From the NCBI GenBank assembly GCA_932294295.1, contig OW028584.1, forward strand, positions 32,218,969-32,282,968: 64,000 nt of DNA. Direction: 5' to 3'. Positions within the stretch are counted from its first letter, which is position 1, and each line of letters opens with the position of its first letter. Below the pieces are notes generated by a model. It was not told the DNA's origin. It worked only from the letters and a program-made list of their open reading frames with translations, and did not search any database. Below, in pieces: positions 1 to 11,099 of the stretch. The translations under genes and the position numbers were made by a program. Source of the DNA: Alitta virens. Its lineage: Eukaryota > Annelida > Polychaeta > Phyllodocida > Nereididae.

Positions 1-280
1 ACTGAGTAATAATAACTTTTGTAATCAATAACGGAGCGATAGTATTGATCCTAAAAGAAGCAGCTAAACTTTCGGCACTGACACTAGAGAGTCCACTTAT
101 GTCAAAAATACCAGCATTGTTGATGAGTAAATTGAGGCCATTCTGGTTTTGCAGTTTGTTTTCTATTTCTTTAGCTGCAGTTTCAAGCGATGATGCATCA
201 TCTGCATCTGCAAACTAACAACATCCATAGGTTGTTCTTTTTTTAAGCTCTGTACATGTGCAGCATTGATTGAGACGTGC
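1..280 (-). pseudogene. Short-chain dehydrogenase/reductase fragment (partial, frame-broken)
   Basis: Read on the minus strand, about 1-213 encodes a Rossmann-fold segment with the SDR signature LNLLINNAG (about 115-141), preceded by an Asp-rich stretch (DADDASS) and an amphipathic helix, and followed by FRINTIAPLLITK, which fits the helix leading to the SDR active site. SDRs are NAD(P)-dependent oxidoreductases; NNAG stabilises the central beta sheet. The catalytic YxxxK would lie beyond the left edge of the window. Upstream (about 215-280) a different frame gives HVQSLKKEQPMDVVS, which looks like the preceding SDR strand, so a one-base shift lies near 205-216. The glycine-rich TGxxxGIG motif was not found up to 700. 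It is either an exon with a sequencing or assembly error, or a truncated pseudogene. The SDR assignment is firm; intactness is not. Confidence 0.62.
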
Positions 281-699
281 ATTTTCCTGTGGTTTCAGGA
301 AATTTGCCTCATTCCTGAGTGGCTGCAGATCCCGTTTGCTGGATAATTTTCCTGTTAGCCAACACTAGGTCTTATTTGAAGAATCTGGTGTTACGATCTT
401 GCATTGGGTAAGCATGGGTGTTGTAGAATCTTCTGTAGTGGAGGTGATTCGATTGGAATAGAGCTTGGGATGACAGAGGCCTCCAGCAAGGTTATTTTAT
501 TTCTTTTTTACAGGGAGTTATGGTCAGTTTTCATGTTTTTCCTTAAAGCTGGAGTTAAGTTGTATCCAGGAATGCATCTTCCACAGGACAAAGTCTGCTC
601 ACTCCATGCAGCTTTTGTTGCATGGCCTAGCAAGATCTCATGGCAATGGCATGGTTTTTTTAGCTGTAGCCCTCTAGCAGTAGACGTCTAAATACGCAC

Positions 700-2366
700 A
701 TCACTAATCAGGTAAGCCAACTCAAGCGACGCACTATCGCTTCAAAAAGCTCAAATGTCACTGCAGGCCACGTTGCTGCGCTAAATATAGATACATTTAA
801 ACATAACCGCTCATTAGTTGGTGCACAGATCTCCGCATCATGGTGGCTCCACAAATTATGTCTGGTCATGAAAATACTTTGCTCACAGAGTACTTGAATT
901 TCATCAAATTTATTTATACTATAGCATTTTCAAAATTAGGGCAAAATTGGGAAAATTCCTACTTTTTTGAAACCTCCAAATAAAAGACACTATTTGCTTT
1001 ACATGAATGAAATTGTATCAATAAAATATCTAAATTATAGTATTTTCCCTTATTATTAGTTTTACACCTCATTTTGATATTCATTTCATGCTAATTACAA
1101 AATAATGGAACATCTAAAAAAAATGCTAAAAATGTTCTTAAATTGTGTTTTTGGAAACTCTACCATTAATGCACTTACCCTAACAAAATGTTACATGTTA
1201 TTACTCTATATATAGCTTAGCTGTGCATTTTGATAGTCACATTGACATATCTGAGCTGTGTTTTAAAACATTTAGTGAAAACAAAAAACAAAAAACATAA
1301 CTTCTGTTTCCAGAGAGCAGGACTCACACACTCATGCACCTACATGCATACAAAACTTAGTAAGAATATGTCTAAAATAGTGTTGAGATACCTTTTTAGG
1401 GTTTCATGACAATTTATGACAGATAATTTTATTTAATAAGGAAAATATGAAACTTTGGTACTCTTTCAAACCCTCATATCAACGACTCTATGATCCTTAC
1501 ATCAGTAACATTTTGCCAATGATATATCCAGATTATAGTACTTTCACGTTTAAGCTTCTTTTTGACATTTGTTTCATCATTCTTTTTTTGTTCATAACAT
1601 TGGAATATCTGAAAAAATTGACAGCCGTAAATGTTGTACAATTCATGTGCAATTATTAAATATTTGATCATAGTATTGCCATGCTCAACCCATACAATAG
1701 TTTTTGTTTATAATTAGCAATTTTATAATAATTAGTTGCATGATGATCTATATTAATTTCACTTGACTCCAATAATATATATAGTTCCTTCAGTTACCAG
1801 CTAAATTTAAACAGTGAGCAAAAAATATTTTGAATTATAAAGGCATTAAAATGGGTGTGTTGAGTATCATTCCATACGAAATAAACCTTTAAGATTTGGT
1901 AATTATTTGTATTTAGACTTTATTTATTTAAATACAAGTAAATACAAACCTTGAAGGTTAATTTTCATACATTTTCGTTAGGATCATTGCCATATCCCAT
2001 ATATGACTATTTTGGACACATAAATGATAATCTTAGTTGTAGATTAGTTAAGGGAACATGCTATTGTGTTGATATTTCTAGACTCAGACTCAAGACAAGT
2101 TTTATTTCCCGTATACATATACAAACCTAAGATAATTTCCTATCGCTACCAGAATATTTTTCATCCCGATCCCAGCAGACCCTACTAGACAGATTTCAGC
2201 ATTATATCTAGTTTGGAGAAGGCAATGAGAGACACTGTATATCATGATGAGACGCCACTTAGAAGATTACACTTAAGTATATATAAATGTGTATGTCACA
2301 GTTGATTAAGAGGAATGGCATATATAACAGTTTCTTACAGAGCAAATTGTTTGATACCACACATAC
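700..2366. other. Non-genic AT-rich stretch
   Basis: No coding frame with recognisable protein features on either strand. The sequence is AT-rich with short A/T runs. The 60-70-codon open frames near 1450-1670 mirror each other on both strands and contain no domain-like pattern. Confidence 0.5.
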
Positions 2367-2369
2367 TTG

Positions 2370-2669
2370 CTAATTGAATTTGATGTAATTTACAAAACTA
2401 TGGAAACTATGTGTGGTAATTTTATTCTTTATATTAGCTGGACAATTATTATATATATTGGGCAAACAAAATCTTATACTTTTGTTTGTGAAATAATGCT
2501 TACTCTGTGGGGTGACCAAATTTTTTGCATTTCTGGTTTCATATTGGTGAATTTCAGAGTGTCTTTGGTACATAGAATTCGTGAAATAAGATGGAAGAGT
2601 TCCGTTTTCCAGCTTGAAGGCAAACTTGAGTTCCTGCAGAGCACACAGATCTGTTACCTTCAGACTCAA
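2370..2669 (-). mobile_element. LINE (CR1/L2-like) ORF2 C-terminal fragment
   Basis: The minus-strand frame reads as the C-terminal end of a non-LTR retrotransposon polyprotein: a helical segment (LCALQELKFAFKLENG) followed by LPSYF, a YxTRN-like turn, a basic FTNKSIRF segment and the closing YNNCPANIK..FHSFVNYIK. The same pattern, including YNNCP, recurs at 52781-53179, so both copies belong to related families. The reverse-transcriptase core (YADD box) is absent; this is a 5'-truncated copy. Family knowledge: LINE copies are typically truncated at the 5' end during target-primed reverse transcription. Confidence 0.6.
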
Positions 2670-2711
2670 TACTCCTTATTGTGCATAAAATCTTTAAAAC
2701 AGAAAAATTAA

Positions 2712-3345
2712 ATGGCAAGAAAAGAATAGAGATTACTTTTTATGCTCACTTGGCGGGAGGGCTCTGAACATGGATTGCTGTTAATACAGGGTTCCTGCAG
2801 GTTTACCTTCGTAAGACGTAAGATATTTGTAGGACATTATAATATCATATGCACATGAAAAATAAGACCAATAATATAGTAATATACACCAATATATTTA
2901 ATTTCATCATCAAAAAAACAATCAGGGTATTGGTTATTAAGCAATAAAATAAACGCAGTTCTTGTGTTTTTAAAGAAAGTTCATAATTTCTATTCATTTA
3001 TATTTACCAATTCGTCTAAATATCACAATGTAGATGTTAATATCCAAGTATATTTGCATCAAAATAGGACAATGTAAGACTTAGTGTACAAAAGTAAGAC
3101 TTAATACAGGCTTTAATTTTTACAAAAATAAAGTAAGACTTTTTCAGACTTTTTTATAACCCATGGGAACACTATTATTTTATACTTGATAAAATATAAT
3201 GAACAAATGAACAAATTCAAGAGTTCAAAACATATGACATCTTTGGCAATTGTTTCGGTTCACACTATATAAACACACTATATAAACACTCAAGAAATTA
3301 TATTTTTGTAAAACATATGTCAGTGTCAAAAGGCACCACTAGGCC
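2712..3345. other. Non-genic AT-rich stretch
   Basis: No gene or clear repeat boundary recognised. It contains poly-A-rich tracts and several copies of AGTAAGACTT-like words near 3090-3150 that look like a weak local duplication. Confidence 0.45.
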
Positions 3346-3475
3346 ATATAGAGTGTTACTGTATAAAATTTCATTAGGGTAAGTGCATTTGTGTTAGAGT
3401 TCAGCTCGAGAAACGAAAGTGTGTGTTAGACTTCTGCTCTGGAAAGAAGTGTAACGCCCGCCTTCCTGCCTATCG
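3346..3475 (+). repeat. Dispersed repeat, copy 1 of a pair with 5561-5660
   Basis: The words GGCCATATA, TTAGGGT, GAGTTC and GCTC(T/C)GGAAA, then a CCCGCC..ATCGGA segment, occur in the same order here and at about 5561-5660. The two copies are in direct orientation and lie just outside the inverted repeats at 3511 and 5533. This suggests one element family present at both edges of the 3.3-5.7 kb block. Confidence 0.5.
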
Positions 3476-3504
3476 GATGAACACATAACAATTTTAATGA
3501 TACC

Positions 3505-3560
3505 TGTGTGCTATGTGGGATTCGCTGAGGGTTTAGCTGCAGCGCAACCTATTTTTTCTG
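3505..3560 (+). repeat. Left arm of long inverted repeat (partner 5473-5540)
   Basis: The segment with GTGGGATTCGCTGAGGG and TTTAGCTGCAG reappears as its reverse complement at 5490-5530. Similarity extends on both sides (AATTTTAATG outside, CCTAT inside), giving arms of roughly 60 bp about 2 kb apart. This is the geometry of terminal inverted repeats, or of two oppositely oriented copies of one short element. Confidence 0.6.
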
Positions 3561-4590
3561 TGATAAATGGTTGAACTGTTTGCCAAAATGTTTAGCTATT
3601 CTTATTTTTACATTTGCTGTTGAAGTATTCCATAAGGGAGGCTTTTTCAATTTATTTATTGAATTTCGGTGTTTGCGGTACATGGACCATGACTCCTGGT
3701 TTTTACATCATGCACACTTGCCCTTCAGAGCAGCTTTTACATCGATTTATGGCTTTTCACAGTTTGTCATTAATTTATGGTAGTTGATTGATTTTAATCA
3801 ATCTCAGTTTAGGTGGTGCATTTTTATCAAGGAGGTGTTTGTTGTGAAACCACAAATGGTCATCAACATCAACAAAAATGAAGGACATGGAAAGGGCCAT
3901 TCTATAAATCATTAATTTAGGCATTTTCATCAAAATACTTGAACCATCTATAATGGATTAGCTCAAGAACATCATTAGGGCAGACGATTTGGTTGCTGCA
4001 CTGATGTAGTTATGAAAGTCGCTATGCCTAGGGGAACATTTATAGTACTATTAGATTTTGGACAAGTTGTCAGAATGATATCCATGATGGGTTATTGACA
4101 TTTTTAAAACATGTTGGGTTTTTAATCACCTGCTTAAGGTTGAAGGTATCACATGTATCAGTTAGAGGGGATTCATAAAGTTTATGTTCATATCGCCGAT
4201 TATATAAAGAGATTTACTCTCTTTAAGGCACTTCATCACTGATTCTATTGCAGCTTTTAGGAAAGATTGATATCTGGTGGTTTATAGATGCAAATAAAAA
4301 AAATATTATTTGATTTTTATTTGACTCGAAGAACCATATTTCCAATACCATTAGTGTTAAGTGCAATGTCACTTCTAAATTGATGGGGTAAAGTTTGACG
4401 TCTATGAATGGTGAAGCCATCTACAGAGAACTGTAAACTTTTAATGAGGCATCCATTTTGGTTCCTGACAGAAAAAAGATGCGGCTTTATTAAAATTTCA
4501 TGCACTTCCATGAACTTACTTGACAGGCTCTTGACATTTAAATGTGAGAAAATTAACATTTGTTTGGCAAACCTCTCAATGCTCATCTAT
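3560..4590 (-). mobile_element. Degenerate LINE ORF2: APE endonuclease and linker
   Basis: On the minus strand, pieces in several frames match the N-terminal half of a CR1/L2-type LINE polyprotein, in the right order. At 4586 downward comes FSHLNVKSLSSKF (endonuclease start), then FSVDGFTIHRR and a degraded glycine loop. Near 4200 IIGDMNINFM matches the catalytic GDxN region. Further pieces match the PT..F..N..S segment, and near 3850-3900 FIFVDVDDHLWF matches the endonuclease-RT linker, followed by a basic SMYRKHRN segment near 3690. Frames change repeatedly and stops interrupt, so the copy is dead. No RT domain follows. It sits between the inverted repeats at 3505 and 5540. Confidence 0.7.
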
Positions 4591-5472
4591 GGCAACACGA
4601 GCATTCGCATGATGATATGATACTAATGAGACATTTGCAGTAGAATTAGGCAGCTGAACATTTAAAGAACTATTGCAATCTGATAAAGTTGACAATTATG
4701 TAATGTGACCATTTTAGGAAAGTTTCCGGTCGTTCAGACAGGCTTGGGGATTAAATGAAGTTTATGCGTCTACTGCTATTCTTCTGTGGTTTGTTTTCAT
4801 TTCCTCAGCGTTGTGGCTAACCAGTGCACGTGCACCTAACAATTTGTACTTTTGACCTATCTAATGCTGTTGTTACATCTTTGGAGAGTTATTATTAGTG
4901 AATTTAAACATAGCATATGTATGTGTGTCTGCATTTCAATGATGTCATCAATTAGATGGTCGGAACTTGAAATGACCAGTTCAGTTACTGCTGCACCTTG
5001 AATTTTCACTAAATACATCACACTTTAGTGCTGCTCAGAAGCTATTCATATTTTGTGACTGATCCATTTTCATTACGGAGTCTGAAGCATTGCATTGTTT
5101 AATTACATGACGCCTGTACTGCATGTAAATGCGAATACTGTAAAAGTGTGTTTATGGAATATTTTAAAATAAACAACAACTATCCAGGTTCATATTAAGA
5201 AATGTTAGCTAAGATTATGCACAAATATTGATGACTGCTATTAAGTAGATAACCAGACTTACAAACCATAACAAGCCACTGCCTAGATATCCTCAGCAAG
5301 ACTGCAATTCTTGAAATTTCAACCATCTTGTGCAACCTCTAAATATCCTCAGAATTGCTTCAAATTTCACTCTAGATATTCTTATATATATGTGGTTCTT
5401 CATTGCAGGGATCTAATCGATGAAATTACAACTTTAATTGTTTGTATGTTCTGTTGGGCAACTCTAGTTAAC

Positions 5473-5540
5473 ACGTCGTTAAAAAACATAGGCTGCACTG
5501 CAGCTAAACCCTCAGCGAATCCCACATAGCACACTGGCAA
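5473..5540 (-). repeat. Right arm of long inverted repeat (partner 3505-3560)
   Basis: Reverse complement of the 3505-3560 arm: CTGCAGCTAAACCCTCAGCG then AATCCCAC, with matching inner (ATAGG) and outer (CATTAAAATTG) extensions. Together the arms enclose the decayed LINE body. Confidence 0.6.
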
Positions 5541-5560
5541 CATTAAAATTGTACTAGGCC

Positions 5561-5660
5561 ATATATAGTATCACTGATCAAAATTTTGTTAGGGTTAGTG
5601 TTAAGAGTTCTGCTCCGGAAATGAAAGAGTTTTGCCTGCCCGCCCATCGGACAGACATTG
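5561..5660 (+). repeat. Dispersed repeat, copy 2 of a pair with 3346-3475
   Basis: Direct-orientation partner of 3346-3475, with the same ordered words and the CCCGCCCATCGGA segment. It begins just outside the right inverted-repeat arm. Confidence 0.5.
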
Positions 5661-5895
5661 TTGATAACAAAACCGTTATTCAAACTTAGTTCGCTGAGGG
5701 TTAATAATAAGCTTAAACCTTATAACCGGTTTTAACCATTGTTTTCCACGTAGATACACCTTGACCTTGCATTGTTAATTATTCCCGCTACCTGAGCAAT
5801 CAGGAGAAGCATGTCTCTGATGAGATTTACCCATCTGTATCAAGATTTTTAACTAGTATTTGCTAATCAAACTTCACAGTTTCTTAAATTTCGGG

Positions 5896-6235
5896 ATGAA
5901 TTCCATGTTTGCAATTGCTTTTCTTTATTCATTCTTTCATTTGGGGAACGCCTGGATCTCTGGGAATGCCACACAATTAAGGAAAGAAAATTTTAGTTAT
6001 GTTCCAAGGCTTAGGCTGCTGAGAAATAAATCTGTGTCACCAGGCAAAATATTTTGTTCACAAAATGTTACAGAGGAGAGGTTTCCTCTGCATCGCGGTG
6101 TCCTTCCCTCCATGGATAGTGTTATCGGAATCTACAAATTGCACTCTGGTGCATCCCATATTTGCTTCTATCAAGTTGTTGAAAGTAATCTCAGTGATGC
6201 AAGTTGGCTGAGTGGAGGAGAACTCTGTACCATTG
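5896..6235 (+). pseudogene. C-type-lectin-like secreted protein, exon 1 (signal peptide exon)
   Basis: First coding exon of a three-exon gene. I chose the ATG at 5896 (a second in-frame ATG is at 5905) because it opens a good signal peptide, MNSMFAIAFLYSFFHLGNAW. The next 90 residues contain several N-glycosylation sequons (NATQ, NFSY, NKSV, NVTE, NLSD) and few cysteines, and match no domain I recognise. The exon ends ..LCTIG at a GT donor (GTAAGC, 6236), phase 1, so the split glycine codon G|GT is completed exactly by the acceptor at 8068. The three exons sum to 804 nt, an integral 268 codons including the stop. The protein would be extracellular. It is listed as a pseudogene only because exon 3 carries an in-frame TGA; it could be a functional gene with a sequence error or null allele. 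Confidence 0.55.
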
Positions 6236-6239
6236 GTAA

Positions 6240-8068
6240 GCACAATACAACAATTTAATTAAAAACTCCTAGATTTTAAAACTTCGTCAAATGTTCCAAA
6301 AACTCAGAAAAAATTATTGTGAAATTAAGACAACCTTCATATTTAGACCACTTGAATGGTTTCAAAAAGGCAGCCCTCATTTGGGGTGCTTCATTGTATG
6401 CATTAGGTACACCGTTGTAAAAATCCTCATTTACAACAGTTATGAGCCATGCTGCGCTGTGATTGGTAGGCTGGCAGAAAAAGGGCAGGGCCTGATGCAA
6501 CAGCATTCAGCCAGTGCAAGCAATTCTATCGATCTAACTAGCATCCAATATTTAAAATTCAAACATTTCTAAAAGCCCAGGTAATCATCACATGCCATCA
6601 TCTATATTTTCTTGGAAATGACAATTCATGATATTTTGCTAATTTTAAAGCAGTTTTTTTATCTGTTTTGCAATACTACATGACCAATGCACATACAAAG
6701 TCTCGTACATTCTTATTTTAGGGTAGGGTTGTGATATGGTTAATATTTTCTTCATTGTGCAAGATTTTCAGCAGATTTTCTCTGAATTTCCTGAAATTCA
6801 TCCTGGCAAGCATTTTAGCCAGAAATCATGAAATAGCAGCTGGCTGGTGAAAAAGTCGAGGGACTTCAGTGGTGACATAACATTCGGTGATAATACATCA
6901 AAATTACATATTATTCTTAAAAAAGGTCAAACTTTGGTTCTTGTACTTCAATATAATTTTGCTTATTGCTTTGTCAATAAATAATCAAAAGTGAAAGTTT
7001 CCAAACATACACTTAAATATTGCTATCTATTCAGAGAAGGCAAAAAAATGGCCCATTTTCATGAAATAACATTCTGTAATACAATCGCTTGAATTGTTAA
7101 AGCGCCAATAATATTGCAATATTTTCATCATAAATAACCAGGTGATGAGTACAAAAGATTGTCTGGGTGAAAAGAAAGCTGGATTCAATAACAGCAATGG
7201 CCCCGCAGACTATAGCAACCCAATACCCCAAAAATGGCAGGTGTGGGAGTTCATATGTGCACAGGTCATGTAACATTACATACATGTTGCAAAACAGCAG
7301 TAAAATTAGCAAAACATGACATATTATCACATTCTTAAAAATTGTGATGATTGCATTTGTCATTTATGCCCTGTGCAATGTTATAGTTGGCACATTTTCA
7401 TGCAAATTTCACGGGGGTTGAATAATTCTGATCCGACTGTATGTGCATGTGACTGTTATTAATCAGTTAGATGAATTGTTGATGGAATGCTATTTTTCCT
7501 GTGAATCATAATGGCAAAATAGAAAAAACTGTACAGCAGAAATTTTTATTTGACACTTGGGTGGGGTTCAGTGGTACACAACAATTACACAATGGTTACA
7601 TTGTGAGACATGAGATATGTACACCATCAAATGTTATGTACAACTCAGCCAATCGGCCTCGTTGCACATGGACATTTTCAGGAGTAAATATCTTCATGTC
7701 TCACATGTAACCATTGTATAATTGTATAATGTTTCTGATTAATTACTCAAACCCACATGACATGTCACGTTGGCATCGCTCGCATCGAATCAACACTGGG
7801 CCAACGTCGGACTGACCATTGATTAAATTTTTTTCTTTTACTGGGGGGCATCCACCCTATGGGTTACTGTATATTGTTATACTCAGGTGTACCCCCATTA
7901 CCAGTCAGTTTGTGATATTCCTGTGGTATGTAACACTAAGTTGTAAAATTGTATTTGCGGAGATTGGTGAAAATAAATAAACTCTAAAAATAAATAAACT
8001 CTAAACTCTAACTGCATGCTAAACTTTCAGGTGGAAAGTTCATATAAGTTGTGTTTTTGTTATTTCAG
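6240..8068. other. Intron 1 of the lectin-like gene, with repeats
   Basis: AT-rich intron. It includes a repeat shared with 33770-33990 (copy at about 7228-7440) and a segment near 7000-7150 that resembles 31655-31830 (shared words GTGAAAGTTTCCAAACA and ATATTGCAATATT). Near 7960-8010 tandem AAATAAACTCTA units look like the 3' tail of a LINE. It ends in a good acceptor, TTATTTCAG. Confidence 0.5.
7228..7440 (+). repeat. Dispersed repeat (partner 33770-33990)
   Basis: Shares an ordered series of words with 33770-33990 in the same orientation: TGTGCACAGGTCATGTAA, CATTTGTCATTTATGCCCTG, TTATAGTTG and the closing CGACTGTA/CCACTGTA. Likely a non-autonomous DNA element or LINE tail; ends not resolved. 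Confidence 0.5.
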
Positions 8069-8197
8069 GTTACAGTGATTGTCTGCCTGATTATGTTCAC
8101 ATATATGGCTCTTGCTTTTATCTTAACATGGGTGGATACTTGGCAATATTTGATAGTATTGAAGAGGCCACAGCATTCGCAACTATCTGTCAGGCAA
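8069..8197 (+). pseudogene. C-type-lectin-like secreted protein, exon 2 (start of CTLD)
   Basis: Encodes the N-terminal half of a C-type lectin-like domain: CLPDYVHIYGSCFYL gives the first two cysteines and the C-x-Y/F pattern, then GGYLAIFDSIEEATAFATIC gives the GG-LA-I-s-eE helix region typical of CTLDs. The acceptor is TTATTTCAG (ends 8068). Two donors are possible. GC at 8194 (CAG|GCAAGT, the usual GC-donor context) would throw exon 3 out of frame. GT at 8198 (AA|GTGAAC) is phase 1 and joins exon 3 in frame, so I favour 8197 as the end. The donor is weak, so low-level mis-splicing is possible. Confidence 0.58.
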
Positions 8198-10755
8198 GTG
8201 AACTATCATTTTGTTGATACTTGTGTATAACTACCAGCACATTTTATAATGAGTTTGTGGTTTAAATAGTTTCTGGGCTGTGATTGGGTAACTTCAGGAT
8301 CTGTGTTTGGTCGTTTTCCTACTTAAAGCTGAAATATCTGCTCACTCATAGATCATGATCATTTCATTTACATTTTATAATGTTTGACTAAATGTTAATG
8401 GCAATCATCTATGACCAAATATGTGAGAATTCAAATGCTATTTTGTAACTGTGTCTAACTGTCATATGGTCATAGCAACCATATTTAGTTTCTTGGTCCA
8501 TATTAGATATTTGGTTTTCTATGACTTACGTCCTTGACCTAAGCATGTGATGCCAGAAATCTCATTCCAGATGCCAAAGTGAAGATTCAAGTCATTGTTC
8601 CTGCATCCAATTAGCCAGAACCGACCTACATTGCATTAGTATAGGAATTCTTGGAATTTGATATTTAGGTGACCGATTTCTCAATAAATACAGTAGCATA
8701 CCTTATTTTGTCGTTATGTACACGAGGACTGCTCTGTTTACTATTGTCTAGCACTCAGATATGGTTAATTTCATCCAATTTTAATCATTTCTGTGCCATT
8801 TTCGAATTCACGCTTCGTTGGTAATGCATCATAGACATGGCTGCCTAGTTCCGCCAAAACTCACTAGAGGGCACCGGCGACGTCATGGATTGATAAGCTT
8901 TTTGAGTTGACATTATAAATTGTTTATTTGCTCTATTCGCACGAACACTGAAAATATTTGAAATGATATTTTAACTTTATTTTAACTGTCAAATTAAAGA
9001 AACTATGGTCCGGACAGAGCTATTTCAAATTAAATTTTTTATCCACTAGGGGCATTGAAGTTTGTGCCTACTCTAGTGAGTTTTGGCAGAACTAAGTGGC
9101 CATTGCCGTCATGTATAATCAAGGAAACATGAGTTCAAAAATAGTGCAGACATCGAATAATTGGAAAAAATAAATCAACCATAGAAGAATGTCATGAATG
9201 ACATTACCGTCATCACTTTGGAATACATTTTATCAAACAGCACCTTCACTTTTCGCCATTAAATTTAAGAAATGAAATTTCATTATATATGTGATATGAA
9301 TACTCATATTATTGTTAAAATTTTAAAAGCAAAACATGATTTTGTTAATTTTACATCTTACATATTATGACATGCCTTAATTGTTTGGTGTAACATGTTT
9401 CTTAAATTTCATCCAATAGCTCAAACTATTTTGTATATTTTCATCGCAAAAAGGTATATAGAAGAACCAATTATTTTGCAAGCTTAACAAAATCGGTCAA
9501 GTGTAAATTCACAATATATATTTCAAGTCAAGGAATACATTTTCCGATGTTTTGAGCACTCAGAATGCTGCTGAAGTTAAATTGACTATGTCTCAAGATT
9601 TAGCATAGGCAAATAATAATATAAGCCAATACTACCTTCTTGTGTCATGATATTTTTTGCCATTTCATGCTCATTTGTGCACAGGAATTAAACTTTAAGG
9701 TACAATAAATAATATAAACAGAGTTTTTCATGCCATCAAAAACTCAATATGTAAACAAATCCAATGATGACATCACAATACTGAACATTGGGTGATGATG
9801 TCATATCCATTGTGTTTCCAATGTTTTGGTCTGGATTTTCTCTAAATGTGTGTGTATGATTTTTTTATTTTTAGTAATTACTGTCTGATAAAATCATTAA
9901 TAAAGGTTATTCTCAGCTATTTTATTGAGTCTCAGAAATTGCAAATTTGACAGACAGTGCAGCTTTAAGTTGACATTGCACTGTTGATTTAAAAAGAAAT
10001 GAAAATAAAATTTTCATTGATTAAATATTTTTAAACTTTCTTCTTGTTAAGTGATTATCATATCGCTCATTAAACATACACACATGCTTGTTATCACTAA
10101 CAAAGGGCAATGATGCATTCAACTAAATGTGCCCTTGGGCATTTTTTTGCTCCTCAAATAATCTTTCAACTTTGCACACATAGGTTGAGCATGCACACCT
10201 GTTGATTGTAATGAGCTATACAGTCATCCAAGCACATGTCATGTTATCATATTCTGCTCTGAATGGAAGCCTGTTATCCTATTTGGCTGTGCTACAAGCC
10301 AAATCAGCTGGCATATGTTCTTAGGAGGAAGACAGAAACACCATATGCACAAGTTTATATGCACATTACAGTGACAACCAACACTATGCAAAGTATTGAT
10401 GATACTATAAAATATACTGTGCCACATCACTGGTTTAAAAAATAAAAAGTTTTTTTTTCCAAACTACACTCTGATGATAATAGAACAACAAATAAATTCA
10501 CATAACAACTTTTGTTTAAGGGAAAATAGTATTAAAAAAAATTCTAATTTTCTAACCCTTGAATTCCATTGATATCCATAGTAGCACCAATTCATTTCAC
10601 TTTTCACGTACTTTCAATTTAAATTTTTTACAGGGCTTTTGATCTAAGCTGTTTACAGTATTGCAGATTAGTATGTAACATTAAAGTATTGTATACATAC
10701 AATGTACGAAAATACTCTATTGTCATCATTTGATTTTTTTAAATTACTACTCCAG
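8194..10755. other. Intron 2 of the lectin-like gene
   Basis: Long AT-rich intron containing the MITE at 8837-9103. The remainder shows no gene; many short A/T runs. The acceptor is TACTACTCCAG at 10745-10755. Confidence 0.5.
8837..9103. mobile_element. MITE with ~33-bp terminal inverted repeats
   Basis: Left end ATGGCTGCCTAGTTCCGCC then AAAACTCACTAGAG; the right end is the reverse complement with a few changes (CTCTAGTGAGTTTTGGCAG then AACTAAGTGGCCAT). The total is about 267 bp with no coding capacity. Lies in intron 2 of the lectin-like gene. Confidence 0.7.
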
Positions 10756-11090
10756 CTCTACAATGTGGATATGCATTTATCAGTATGAAGGATACAGTGG
10801 GCAACAATAATGTGAATGATTACAAGTGGATCAAAGATGGTGCTCCAGTGGAAAATGGTGTTTGAAACTTTTCTGAAGAAGTACCAAATGCTACATCAGA
10901 TAAATGTGTGGCTGTGCTTGGAACCCAGGAGCCTTTAACCCCTGAAAAATGGCATGATACAAGCTGTAGCAGTCCACGCGCAGGTATCTGCAAAGGACTT
11001 GCCATATATACTTCATCCTACTTACAGTTATGGCCTACACAGAAAATATTTAACGTTAAAATAATTTTATTTGTATTGATGACTGTCTAG
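10756..11090 (+). pseudogene. C-type-lectin-like secreted protein, exon 3 (CTLD end, internal TGA)
   Basis: Frame starting CTA at 10758 (two leading bases complete a split codon) encodes the second half of a CTLD: LQCGYAFISMKD, then YKWIKDGAPVENG, then NFSEEVPN, then KCVAVLG, KWHDTSC and GICK. This is the usual W-DG, (E)PN-like, C, W-D-C, IC order, though the Ca2+ motif is EVPN rather than EPN and WND is WHD. A TGA at 10863-10865 falls just before NFSEEVPN, where CTLDs usually have tryptophan (TGG); a single G-to-A change would explain it. After ICK a hydrophobic C-terminus (VKIILFVLMTV) precedes the TAG at 11088, like a GPI-attachment signal. Everything except the TGA looks intact, so a recent null, polymorphism or base-call error are all possible. 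Confidence 0.6.
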
Positions 11091-11099
11091 TACTACAGT

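Noticed and set aside
404..691. 95-codon plus-strand frame
   Set aside because: No domain pattern, biased composition, no splice or start context supporting it.
10863..10865. TGA as selenocysteine codon in the lectin domain
   Set aside because: No reason for Sec at a structural tryptophan site and no SECIS-like element recognised downstream; a nonsense change is simpler.
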